Below, one piece after another: positions 36,481-44,877 of a DNA stretch of 64,000 bases. A program made the position numbers and the translations under genes. This stretch comes from a virus, in the IMG/VR virus record IMGVR_UViG_3300025195_000023, positions 1-64,000 of that record. One strand, written 5' to 3'. The notes beneath the pieces were generated by a model that did not search any database, had not been told where the DNA came from, and was given only the letters and a program-made list of their open reading frames with translations. Numbering within the stretch: position 1 is the stretch's first letter; each line of letters starts with the position of its first letter.

Positions 36481-37877
36481 TATTGGCCCTTCAGGTTCTG
36501 ACGGAATGTATTTTCGGCCCGGAGAGTGTCCGTGAACTTGGACAACTCGCTGGCTGCGTTATCCTCCAACTCCCGAACAACACGCTTATTCCGGGTAGAC
36601 TTAACCCACTCTTTGAAGGCTTTCCGCATTTCCTTATCCAGGTTCTCTTTGACAATGTCCTTGTCACCAAAAAGGACCTCATCCTCTGCGGATTTCTGGA
36701 ACGCAACCTTCATGATGTTGCCCCAAGGCGGGGAACTTCCTGGTGGAAGACTTCCATCATCAACCAGAACGGATAGATCGTCCTGAATATCAGCATCCTT
36801 CTTGATACTGGCCACAATCTCGTTGGTGTCTTGCAGCAGATCAAAATCGTCCACACCGAGTTCACGGGCGTAATCAAACGCATCCCCTTCTGACATCTGC
36901 TGTCCGTCAGTGAAGGCAAACTCCTCGTTGATCGGGTAGTCCTCTCTGGCCCGCTGAAGCTCCTTAGCCTGTTGTTCCTCAAAGGTCTCTACCCGAGTGA
37001 GTTGCTGGGGCAACAGGTCTCGGCTGGATGCCCAGGCTTGCGGTAAACCCGCTACGGCTTGGCTGATCGCTTGTGGCGAAATGCCTTCCGCCTCGCCGGA
37101 CTGTACCCACTCGTTGAAACGGTTACGTGCCTCAACCACGCCATTACTGTTTGTAATCAGCTCGCGTACTTTTGACTCTACAGAGGCTGTGTCACTGCGT
37201 GCTTTCTGTGTTTGGTCAAACTCTGTTTGTCGTTGATCTGCTTCGGTCATTCGTACATCGTGCAGTTCACCACCACGCTCAAACTCAGTACCTTCCCGGG
37301 TAAAGCGGACACCGTCCCGGTAGTTATCTGTGATACCACTGAGGCGATCATTCAGCGTGCCCAACAGTTTGGCCTTCGTCGCATCCTGCACACCCAATCC
37401 ACTGATGTACTGGGTCAGTTCCTGTTGTGTCGCCTGACGCTGTGCTGGATCCAGGTTGTTGGGCAAGGCCGCAATACGGGCAGAGGCTTCACCCACCAAG
37501 GGTTGTTCCTGGCGAGTCAGCTGCGTCTGATCGTATTCGTATTGCTGATTCGCCTGATCCCGCAATGTGGCCAAGCGTTGATCCACCGCGGCTGGATTGA
37601 TGGCATTGGCATCCACCAGACGGCCCAGGCCCTGACGGAAGTTCTGGATCTCACCGGCTTCCCGGGCTGCCTGTAGCTCCTCCGGGGTACGGTATTGGCC
37701 CAGCATCTCAGTGAACTTCTGCGTGTTGCGGTCGGTCACCCCCTCGGTGTAGCCGTCCAGGGATTTACGGAGACTGTCAAAGGCTGAGTTGAATGAACCC
37801 TCAGCCCCTGTCAGCAGCGAACCGGCCAGGTTGTTTGACCCACCGGAGACATTACGCCAGGTAATCGGTCCTGCCAT
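36480..37877 (-). CDS. Virion protein next to vRNAP (N4 gp51 position)
   Basis: A 465-residue, Gln/Glu/Arg-rich, mostly helical protein: many heptad-like segments (YEYDQTQLTRQEQPL, EADQRQTEFDQTQKAR). Its start overlaps the upstream gene and its end overlaps the vRNAP start, so the three are coupled. By position it corresponds to the gp51 site of N4. It is likely packaged with the polymerase or forms part of an ejection conduit. No known domain recognised. Confidence 0.6.
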   Translation of the reverse strand: MAGPITWRNVSGGSNNLAGSLLTGAEGSFNSAFDSLRKSLDGYTEGVTDRNTQKFTEMLGQYRTPEELQAAREAGEIQNFRQGLGRLVDANAINPAAVDQRLATLRDQANQQYEYDQTQLTRQEQPLVGEASARIAALPNNLDPAQRQATQQELTQYISGLGVQDATKAKLLGTLNDRLSGITDNYRDGVRFTREGTEFERGGELHDVRMTEADQRQTEFDQTQKARSDTASVESKVRELITNSNGVVEARNRFNEWVQSGEAEGISPQAISQAVAGLPQAWASSRDLLPQQLTRVETFEEQQAKELQRAREDYPINEEFAFTDGQQMSEGDAFDYARELGVDDFDLLQDTNEIVASIKKDADIQDDLSVLVDDGSLPPGSSPPWGNIMKVAFQKSAEDEVLFGDKDIVKENLDKEMRKAFKEWVKSTRNKRVVRELEDNAASELSKFTDTLRAENTFRQNLKGQ

Positions 37878-38290
37878 TATTTAACTCCCCATTGCTTCAT
37901 GTACTCGGCCACCGGTTGCGCGTTCGGATTGGCCGACGCACGTACCTGCTGAGCCAGAGCCAGACGGTTATTGGTCAAGTTCTTCTGGGCACCCCAGTTC
38001 ATGTCGAATTGGCGCTTGTTCTCGGCCAGCTGTTGCTTGGCCAGGTCCAGCTTCTTCATACCCATCCAACCGTTCATCAGTGTCTGGGCACCACCCAAGG
38101 CCAGACCACCCCACCCGTCTTTGCCCAGGAAATTACTGAACATGCCACCGCCGGAACCGCCACCCAGGTCCATTCCTGACATGAATTGCAGTTCGTTATT
38201 TCCCAAACCAGGAACAGCATTAAAAGAGTCCGCCATGATGTTGTCCACCATGCTGGTATCTGCCTGACCCCAATTAAGTAATCCGCTCAT
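37877..38290 (-). CDS. Small virion protein (N4 gp52 position)
   Basis: A 137-residue protein with a Gly-rich centre (MDLGGGSGGGMFSNFLGKDGWGGLALGG) flanked by helical, Gln-rich C-terminal residues (LAKQQLAENKRQFDMNWGAQ). It lies between the gp51-like gene and a large structural gene with one-base overlap. The Gly-rich hydrophobic stretch recalls ejected or membrane-active virion proteins. Role inferred from position. Confidence 0.55.
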   Translation of the reverse strand: MSGLLNWGQADTSMVDNIMADSFNAVPGLGNNELQFMSGMDLGGGSGGGMFSNFLGKDGWGGLALGGAQTLMNGWMGMKKLDLAKQQLAENKRQFDMNWGAQKNLTNNRLALAQQVRASANPNAQPVAEYMKQWGVK

Positions 38291-40506
38291 AGAAAGGTAT
38301 CCCCTAGTGTGTTATGTGTTGTTGGTAGTGTAAGGGATATGTCTACGTAAGACTCGACGGATTTATATATGACTGTCCCAATATTACCAACATGCACAGT
38401 ACGGTTATAGAAGTCGTCCGGGCTTTCTCCAATGTGAACCGATGGTACTTGCCCGATGAACTGATATGGATCCAGAAAATCATTGGTCTCCAATAGTTTC
38501 ATGGCTTGTTCCAGTTCCGCCATCTTCTGGTCTTTCAATGCGGATAACTCTTCCCCTTCTGCCATAACCGCTTTTAAGTCTTGTTCCAACATATAGTTGG
38601 TCGCATCCATTAACGACGTGGACAGATTCAGGTAGGTTGTCGCATCCGGTACCAGGTCAAAGGCACTGCCTGCTGAGCCTGTAGCCAGGGCAATGACAGC
38701 AATTACAACAGCTGCCTCTACCCCGATTTCCTTAACCACCAGGCGAAACGCATAGGTTGACAGAACAAAGGCACCAACCATGACGAAGATCATAGCTGCA
38801 GCCAACATATAGAGGCCCAATTTAATTGCAGCTGCTATAAGCGGGGCCCCTTTACCCAATGTGAATACCGTAATAACAACCGCAGCCACAATAAGTAAAT
38901 TTTTGAAGAACGTCCGTTCGTACCACTTTACTTTTTGCGTGACCCTACTGTTGAAAACCAAATGTAGGCTACGGAAATATAATTGTTCCCTGACCGGTAA
39001 TGGGAGTTCCTGAGCCAGTTCGTAATCCACAGGAATCAATACCTTTCCGGAGCCAGCACTACCTTCGTGGGCATAGCCTCGCCAAATGTCATAACGCATA
39101 CGTGGATTAATGACCTGGATCTCATCCACCAGGGTTTCTGATATTTGGTGACGTATGCTGACAACTTCGTATTCATAGTTCCGGGAAACTCGTCGGACGG
39201 TCTCACCCATACTGGTGGTGTGTTCATAGGTCTCCGTCATCGTCTCTGTACGAATCCGGGTAGTGTAGGTACCCACCTTCCCTTCTTTGGCCGGTCGCAC
39301 ACGCTGCAGGATCTCCCCAAAGCTCAGCGTGGTATGGTAGTCCGCATCACGCCAGACGATGGCATTACCCGACAAGGACGCCACAGACAATGAAGGTGAC
39401 CGCCGGGGCGTCTGACGGTATAACCGCGAGAAGAACCGGTGCAGGTAGCGACGCTCGGCCTGCGACGTGGCATTGATCGGAACCGCGGCCAACATGACGG
39501 CCTGTTCCACATACTCAATATCCGGGTTCTCATGGATCTGGGCACCCAATTCTGCGTAATCCACTCCAATCATACTCAAGAGCTTCTCGGTGTCCTTGTA
39601 TTCCTGCGTTCCACGGTACTTCTCGGCCGTGCGGTCTTCCCGGTGATGTCGGAACATGAAGAAGGGGAAATAGGTGCCTGGGCTGGTGTAGTTCACGTTG
39701 AAAACCTGGTTCAACTCCGGATAGGTGGTGTCCCCATCCATGTACGTCCAGTACTTGGTTTTGCCCTCTGCCGTGATGTATTTCACCTGGAAGAACTCCC
39801 GGTCCTCTGGGTAGTCGCCCATGGGAACGTCCAGGGTTTCCCGTTTCAGTCCACCGGACTCCCATACGATATGGATACGGGCTTTCTCAGGACTGTCCGG
39901 ATCCAGTTCATACCCGGCCGGGGTGATAGCACCGCCCAGACCTTGCGTCATGGCCGGGCGTGTGGGTGTTTTACCTGCCCGGGGGTTATCACCCCACGAG
40001 TACACTGCGCCTGCCTCAGTGTCCTCCGAGGAAGCCAGGGGATACACCGCCACAATGTCTTCCAGGTACACCGTTGCACCCTTGGTCTTGGATAGGCCCG
40101 GGATCTCGTTGGTAGCCGGATCATAGTCATACTCGTCCACCAGGTGTTGCCAACCCACATGGATCGGGTTGAGCTGGGCAAACTGGGAGTACTCGATGGT
40201 CACCGCCTGACCTTCAATCCGTTCAAGGACCTGGCGAATTACGTCAGAGCCTGTATTGCGATTCAAGACGTGGGCATTAGGCAACCCGTACACATAGTTC
40301 CCTCGCTTGGCGTGGCGATACATGCGTTGCATGTCCAGTACCGGCCCATTGAGGGATTCCTCGATCATGGTGTCTACCATACCCTCGTTTCGCATCAGTC
40401 CCATGATCATGGCTTGCTTGATGGTGTCTGGCATTGCGCTATCTTCAACCACCCGGACTACGCTGGTATCGACGCTGGTTTTCTTCTTGCTGCTGAATAG
40501 CCCCAT
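38287..40506 (-). CDS. Large structural protein with membrane segments
   Basis: Start ATG 40506 (MGLFSSKKKTSVD) follows CAGGAGCAAGTA, giving 739 residues; the longer reading lacks a ribosome binding site. The N-terminal 500 residues look globular. Residues 560-630 contain two to three hydrophobic stretches (NLLIVAAVVITVFTLGKGAPLIAAAIKLG and YMLAAAMIFVMVGAFVLSTYAF), unusual for a capsid protein, suggesting an internal protein ejected into or through the cell membrane. It lies in the vRNAP-proximal part of the late block. I do not recognise a family. Confidence 0.6.
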   Translation of the reverse strand: MGLFSSKKKTSVDTSVVRVVEDSAMPDTIKQAMIMGLMRNEGMVDTMIEESLNGPVLDMQRMYRHAKRGNYVYGLPNAHVLNRNTGSDVIRQVLERIEGQAVTIEYSQFAQLNPIHVGWQHLVDEYDYDPATNEIPGLSKTKGATVYLEDIVAVYPLASSEDTEAGAVYSWGDNPRAGKTPTRPAMTQGLGGAITPAGYELDPDSPEKARIHIVWESGGLKRETLDVPMGDYPEDREFFQVKYITAEGKTKYWTYMDGDTTYPELNQVFNVNYTSPGTYFPFFMFRHHREDRTAEKYRGTQEYKDTEKLLSMIGVDYAELGAQIHENPDIEYVEQAVMLAAVPINATSQAERRYLHRFFSRLYRQTPRRSPSLSVASLSGNAIVWRDADYHTTLSFGEILQRVRPAKEGKVGTYTTRIRTETMTETYEHTTSMGETVRRVSRNYEYEVVSIRHQISETLVDEIQVINPRMRYDIWRGYAHEGSAGSGKVLIPVDYELAQELPLPVREQLYFRSLHLVFNSRVTQKVKWYERTFFKNLLIVAAVVITVFTLGKGAPLIAAAIKLGLYMLAAAMIFVMVGAFVLSTYAFRLVVKEIGVEAAVVIAVIALATGSAGSAFDLVPDATTYLNLSTSLMDATNYMLEQDLKAVMAEGEELSALKDQKMAELEQAMKLLETNDFLDPYQFIGQVPSVHIGESPDDFYNRTVHVGNIGTVIYKSVESYVDISLTLPTTHNTLGDTFL

Positions 40507-40520
40507 TACTTGCTCCTGTA

Positions 40521-40549
40521 CAAAAGAAAAGGGAGCCCTATGGCTCCCC
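40521..40549 (-). terminator. Intrinsic terminator inside the structural block
   Basis: On the minus strand GGGAGCC-atag-GGCTCCC is followed by TTTTCTTTTG. It comes after the 292-residue coiled protein and before the 739-residue structural gene, so it may set a step-down in late expression. Confidence 0.7.
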
Positions 40550-40576
40550 TTCATTCTCCGGATTTATCAGCTGGCT

Positions 40577-41455
40577 TCAGGCATTTACGCCGTTCAGCAT
40601 GGCATCCACCGCTCGTTTGATGGCTGCATCGTTCAGACCATTACCATCTACGGTCTGGCCACCGTCCGTCGTTTGTCGGACGTTCCAGGTATCAATCATG
40701 ATCTTTGCGGTCTTCTGCTCAGCATCTCGTTTGAACCCGTTGGCCTGAGCGTCGTACAGCGACTTCTGCTTGCCAACCACGGAGTCAGCGTCTACACCTA
40801 CACCGGAGGTCTGGGCCTGCTCGGTTACCTTCTTCTGGTTCAGCAATGCCGTCTCGGATACCAGCTTGAGCTTCTGCTCCATCAGAATGTCGTACTCGCC
40901 ACGGAGCTTACATTCCTGGGCCACCAGTACAGTGTTCTCGGTGATGGCATTGGCGGTCTGTTGCTCGATCAAACCTGTCTGTGCTTCGGTCTGTGTCTTT
41001 TCCGCCTGCAGGTTCTGCAGCTGCTGCTCCTGTACGGCCGCCTGGGCATCCAGTAACGCACCCTGTTTGGGAATGTTCAGGGCCTCTGCAGTCAGGTTGG
41101 CGGTCTGCTGCTCAATCTGAACTGTCTGGGATTTGATCTGATCTTCCTGGGCGGCCAGATTCAGTGTCTGCTGCTCGATCTGAGCCTGGTTCAGGCCTTC
41201 GGTGATCAGTTGCTTTTCCAGAAGCTGGGCTTCCAGGTCCACTTTCTGCTGAGCCAGGAGGAACTGCAGTGAGCGGTCCATGACCGCCTGCAAGGCCCCG
41301 AGGTAGACCGTGGCATACTCACTGCCTTTGATCCGGCCCTTTGAGTACTCTGCGTCGATATGGGCCTCGGTGGCCCGCATAAGCTCGTCGAAGATGCCGT
41401 TTCCGTTCAAACTCTCCTGACCGGCTGTCAGGTCGGAAATCGTAACTGCTGCCAT
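40577..41455 (-). CDS. Coiled-coil structural protein (N4 gp54 position)
   Basis: A 292-residue protein with a long central region rich in Gln (EQQTLNLAAQEDQIKSQTVQIEQQTANL), with repeated ‘IEQQTAN’ units at about residues 110-180, a clear coiled-coil or helical-bundle pattern. It follows the capsid genes and ends before a terminator. The N4 counterpart position suggests a head-neck or internal structural protein. The start follows GAGGTAGACCC. Confidence 0.6.
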   Translation of the reverse strand: MAAVTISDLTAGQESLNGNGIFDELMRATEAHIDAEYSKGRIKGSEYATVYLGALQAVMDRSLQFLLAQQKVDLEAQLLEKQLITEGLNQAQIEQQTLNLAAQEDQIKSQTVQIEQQTANLTAEALNIPKQGALLDAQAAVQEQQLQNLQAEKTQTEAQTGLIEQQTANAITENTVLVAQECKLRGEYDILMEQKLKLVSETALLNQKKVTEQAQTSGVGVDADSVVGKQKSLYDAQANGFKRDAEQKTAKIMIDTWNVRQTTDGGQTVDGNGLNDAAIKRAVDAMLNGVNA

Positions 41456-41476
41456 GGGTCTACCTCAGTCCTGTGG

Positions 41477-42016
41477 TTAAGCGGCGGCTGTGCCAGCGGC
41501 CATTGCCTGGCGTTGGGCCAGTTTCTTGAGTTCCTCTTCTGTCAGAGGCGGCAGCTCTTCAACGTTGAAGGCATTGATCAGCTTACCCTCACGGACAGGA
41601 CGTCCACGGTCGTCACGCTTGGAAACAAACACCTGGCACTGTTTACGTTTGATCATCTTCAGGATGATGCGGGGAACATGCCACTCGGTATCGAAGGGGA
41701 CGTACTTCTTGAAGGTACCGGTGATCCGGTTACCCGCACAAAAAATATCGCCGTCGTATTCTTTACGGTTGGGATCCATGCAGGTCACACGGACACGAAC
41801 CAGTTCAGAGGCCTCTTTGATCAGGCGCCGACGTTTGGCTCCTTCGGTCTCTTCCGCTTCTGGTTTGGTTTCTTCGTCGTTAGTGGCGCCCATGGCTTCC
41901 TCGATCTTTTCACGTAGTTTGTCTTCACCGATGTTCGGGTGATACTTGATGCCCAGCACATCCGCTCGGGACTTCAGTGAATCAAGTGCGGACTCGGTTA
42001 CGTTGTCTTCAGACAT
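41477..42016 (-). CDS. Capsid-associated protein (N4 gp55 position)
   Basis: A 179-residue protein from ATG 42016 (MSEDNVTESALDSLKSRADVLGIKYHPN), preferred over the earlier ATG because GGAG is nine bases away. The N-terminal segment DSLKSRADVLGIKYHPNIGEDKLREKI resembles a HeH/LEM-like helix-extended fold used in small DNA-binding or capsid-associated proteins. The C-terminal part has a compact beta-rich region (DIFCAGNRITGTFKKYVPFD). Immediately downstream of the capsid gene. Confidence 0.6.
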   Translation of the reverse strand: MSEDNVTESALDSLKSRADVLGIKYHPNIGEDKLREKIEEAMGATNDEETKPEAEETEGAKRRRLIKEASELVRVRVTCMDPNRKEYDGDIFCAGNRITGTFKKYVPFDTEWHVPRIILKMIKRKQCQVFVSKRDDRGRPVREGKLINAFNVEELPPLTEEELKKLAQRQAMAAGTAAA

Positions 42017-42040
42017 TCTCATCTACTCCAGTTGTTCGTA

Positions 42041-42070
42041 GGAAAAGGATGGGAGGGGTTATCCCCTCCC
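42041..42070 (-). terminator. Terminator after the major capsid gene
   Basis: GGGAGGGG-ataa-CCCCTCCC (minus strand) with ATCCTTTTCC after it, just downstream of the capsid stop. It probably keeps capsid protein in excess over later genes. Confidence 0.75.
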
Positions 42071-42079
42071 AGCCATGGA

Positions 42080-43249
42080 TCACATCGGGGCTGCGGTTTT
42101 CACCAGGCCGATACGCTCCGGACGCTCCAGCAGGAAGCCGTAGTACCACTTGATGGACATGAAGCCAGTCTCACCATACGGGTCAGAACGATCCGCGGTT
42201 TCAGTACCAGGCTTCTTGTGGGTGATCTTGAACTTCACTGTCTTACCGTCGGTCTGGAAACCAATGGTAGAGAAGGAAGAGTCACCAACCACCAGCATCG
42301 GGAACACGTCGAACTTGCCACCGGTTGCGAAGTGAGTAGTGTTATCTAGTACCGCAGCACCAGCACCGGCCCACTTCATCATTTCCGGAACCACGACGAT
42401 GCGGAACTTGCCCACGGTACCGATCTCACCGTTCAGAACAGTACCGCCTGCGGCGTACTTCTCGACGGAGATAAAGGCACGCTCACCGTGCAGATCCTTC
42501 ATGCCTTCCAGGAGGGGCTGAAGTTCAGAACCGATGTACATCACACGACCACCAGGCAGAGTCTTGGTGTCAACCAGACGGGTACCGGTGATGATCTTGG
42601 TCTGCTTCGGAGTACGGTTGTTGTCCAGGTCGATGGACAGACGCAGCAGGTCGTCGTAGGTCACCTCAGAGGTGGCATCTACTTCGGCATCGTCAGTGGC
42701 AGTACCACCAAACTTGACCACACCAGCCGCGTTCAGCAGGTCGATCTGCAGCAGATCCTCGGTGATCTCGTTAGCACCGTTCAGCATTTCACGGTTAACG
42801 TGCATCATCAGATCAGCGTCAGTATCGAAGTCCAGGGATTCCTGGGTGTACTCGTCGAAGAAACCGAACTTGGCGATGGTGCCTTCGATTTCCTTACGCT
42901 TGAAACCAACACGGTTAACGCGGCCGCCGGTTTCGGACAGCACAGGCATCTTGCCGGTGATGGTGCCCACATCTTTGCTGGAACCGTACAGGTTACCGTT
43001 CTCGATGGTGGCGCCATTGGCGTCAATACCCTGGTCGTTGATGTTGGCATCGTCGAGCAGCGGCAGGTAATGGTACTTCCGCAGCGTCTTACCCATGTGC
43101 TTGGGCATAGCGGTTACGTCCGCCAGCTGGCCAAAGTACTGTTCCTTACGCATCTCGATGAGAGCGCGTTTGATGTAATGATCCGTGCGGAGCTGCTTAC
43201 CGATACCGGACGGAGCACCGTTTACTGGATCGTTATATTGTCTGGACAT
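42080..43249 (-). CDS. Major capsid protein (N4 gp56-like)
   Basis: A 389-residue protein (N4 MCP is about 400). It begins [20 protein letters not shown] and carries [22 protein letters not shown], the N-terminal arm pattern of N4-like capsid proteins, with the HK97-fold region behind it. The capsid assembles as an icosahedral shell with the scaffold-like protein encoded just upstream. It is followed by its own terminator. The order portal, 114-residue protein, scaffold-like protein, capsid matches N4-like phages. Confidence 0.9.
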   Translation of the reverse strand: MSRQYNDPVNGAPSGIGKQLRTDHYIKRALIEMRKEQYFGQLADVTAMPKHMGKTLRKYHYLPLLDDANINDQGIDANGATIENGNLYGSSKDVGTITGKMPVLSETGGRVNRVGFKRKEIEGTIAKFGFFDEYTQESLDFDTDADLMMHVNREMLNGANEITEDLLQIDLLNAAGVVKFGGTATDDAEVDATSEVTYDDLLRLSIDLDNNRTPKQTKIITGTRLVDTKTLPGGRVMYIGSELQPLLEGMKDLHGERAFISVEKYAAGGTVLNGEIGTVGKFRIVVVPEMMKWAGAGAAVLDNTTHFATGGKFDVFPMLVVGDSSFSTIGFQTDGKTVKFKITHKKPGTETADRSDPYGETGFMSIKWYYGFLLERPERIGLVKTAAPM

Positions 43250-43265
43250 AGGCTACCCTTAATTC

Positions 43266-44450
43266 TTACAGGAGATTTGGATCGAACGCCTTCTCGAACT
43301 CGTCATCCGGCAGTGACAGCGGATTAAAGTCCGGTGCTTTCGCAGCAGGCTTTTGTCTGGTTGAGCTTGCGGCTCGTTTTTTCTGGTTGAGCTTCGGGTC
43401 CGGTTTACGGGCTACGCGCTTCTTCACCACGGTCTTACCTTCGGATGCGTTATCAGCAGTGCCTGGTGTTTCCGTAGTGTTAAAGGCGCCCTCGCGGTGC
43501 AACCGTTCGCCTACCTGGTTGTAGGCTTCCAGATCCGAGAGCCCGGACAAGCGACCAAACGTGCGTTCCTTCTCGACCTCACTGGACACCTTTTCAAAGA
43601 TCCCACTGGCCATGTGGTCATTGATGGTCTCAATCAGTGTTGGGTCATTGGCGATGAACTGCTTGCTCTTGCTATCCCACTTATTGCTGATGACGTCGAT
43701 GGTGTTGGCATACGTAGGTGTGTCCTGGATCCGTTCCAGTACCTCGTCCAACGCCATCTCCCGATCATCGACAGTGTAAGTTTCGGGCTTGTAGTCGCTA
43801 TCACTGTCAACATCCATTTCAAGCGGATCCAGTCCGCTATCCTTGATCAACTTCTGAATGGCTTCTGGCTTCTTCTTATCCAGGTCAATCAGATAATTGA
43901 GTCGGTCTTCACCCAGAAGGTCATGCTTTTCCAGCAGCTTCAGGGTCTTCAAAGACGGCTTCAGTGCAGCCATCTTCTTGTTGTAGTTAGCGCCCATCTG
44001 CATGAGGGTACGAACCTCGTCGATGGACTTGACCTGCATTTCTTTACCGTTGGCCTTGAACGGGGCCATCAGGCGTTCGTATTCCGCCTTGTAGTCAATG
44101 GCCTCAGTATCCTGGTCCTCGCTGGCATCTTCGTCTTCGTCCTCATCGGACGCTTCGGCGTCATCCAGTTCGTCGGTGTCGGATGCTTCGTCGTCATCAA
44201 GGGCCTCCTCATCGGTACCCTCATCAACGTCTTCATTCTCTTCCTCGTAGGAGGAATCCTCAGCGTCGTCCTCTTCCGGCTGCGCCTCCGAGTCCTCGGC
44301 GTCGGATTCCTCCAAAGCACCCTCTTCCTCAGTCAGTTCAGGCTCGTCGTAGGCGGCCTCAAACGCTGAGGGGTCCATCTGAGCAAAGGCATCATCGGAC
44401 ATGCCCAGGGCATCCTGTGCCTGGTCATTGGTCTCAGTAGTCATGCTCAT
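43266..44450 (-). CDS. Acidic scaffold-like protein (N4 gp57 position)
   Basis: A 394-residue protein. Residues 15-120 are almost entirely Glu, Asp and Ser (DAEDSEAQPEEDDAEDSSYEEEN and ASDEDEDEDASEDQDTEA), and the C-terminal 70 residues are basic (KTVVKKRVARKPDPKLNQKKRA), the charge layout common in phage scaffolding proteins. The gene sits between portal and capsid genes, the usual scaffold location. Start ATG 44450 is used; GGAG lies seven bases upstream of it. Likely lost from the head during DNA packaging. Confidence 0.65.
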   Translation of the reverse strand: MSMTTETNDQAQDALGMSDDAFAQMDPSAFEAAYDEPELTEEEGALEESDAEDSEAQPEEDDAEDSSYEEENEDVDEGTDEEALDDDEASDTDELDDAEASDEDEDEDASEDQDTEAIDYKAEYERLMAPFKANGKEMQVKSIDEVRTLMQMGANYNKKMAALKPSLKTLKLLEKHDLLGEDRLNYLIDLDKKKPEAIQKLIKDSGLDPLEMDVDSDSDYKPETYTVDDREMALDEVLERIQDTPTYANTIDVISNKWDSKSKQFIANDPTLIETINDHMASGIFEKVSSEVEKERTFGRLSGLSDLEAYNQVGERLHREGAFNTTETPGTADNASEGKTVVKKRVARKPDPKLNQKKRAASSTRQKPAAKAPDFNPLSLPDDEFEKAFDPNLL

Positions 44451-44791
44451 TCATCGGCTCCTTCTGCACGCAGGTCGTCAAGAACGTCTTCACATTCACG
44501 AATAGCGTCCTTGGCCATTTCGGCCTGGTAACGCAAGAAGTTGAGGAACTGGGTAAAGGAACCAATGCCGTCAATGTCCCGAAGGATATTGGCCTGGTGT
44601 TTTGGATCCTGCATGGCAGCATCACCCTTTGCATGAACAAGTCGAACAGCTTCTTTATTCAGATAGTGTTCCTGAATAACTTTTTTGAAGTCCCGGTTCT
44701 TTTCGAGACGTTCAAGGGATTTACCCAGCTCAACAAGTTCCTTGGCTTCCTTAATGTTCATTTCCAGTTCAACAACGTCTTGGCTACTCAT
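44447..44791 (-). CDS. Small helical late protein (N4 gp58 position)
   Basis: A 114-residue protein dominated by charged helices (ELVELGKSLERLEKNRDFKKVIQEHYLNK). It overlaps the scaffold-like gene by four bases. N4-like genomes have a small gene here between portal and scaffold. Function unknown; a head assembly aid is possible. Confidence 0.55.
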   Translation of the reverse strand: MSSQDVVELEMNIKEAKELVELGKSLERLEKNRDFKKVIQEHYLNKEAVRLVHAKGDAAMQDPKHQANILRDIDGIGSFTQFLNFLRYQAEMAKDAIRECEDVLDDLRAEGADE

Positions 44792-44877
44792 AATAAGTCC
44801 GGCTCTACTGCGTTAGTGGTCAATAGGTTTTAACTTTCAAGAACCTTAAACAAATTCAAATCGTTTATCACAACTTT

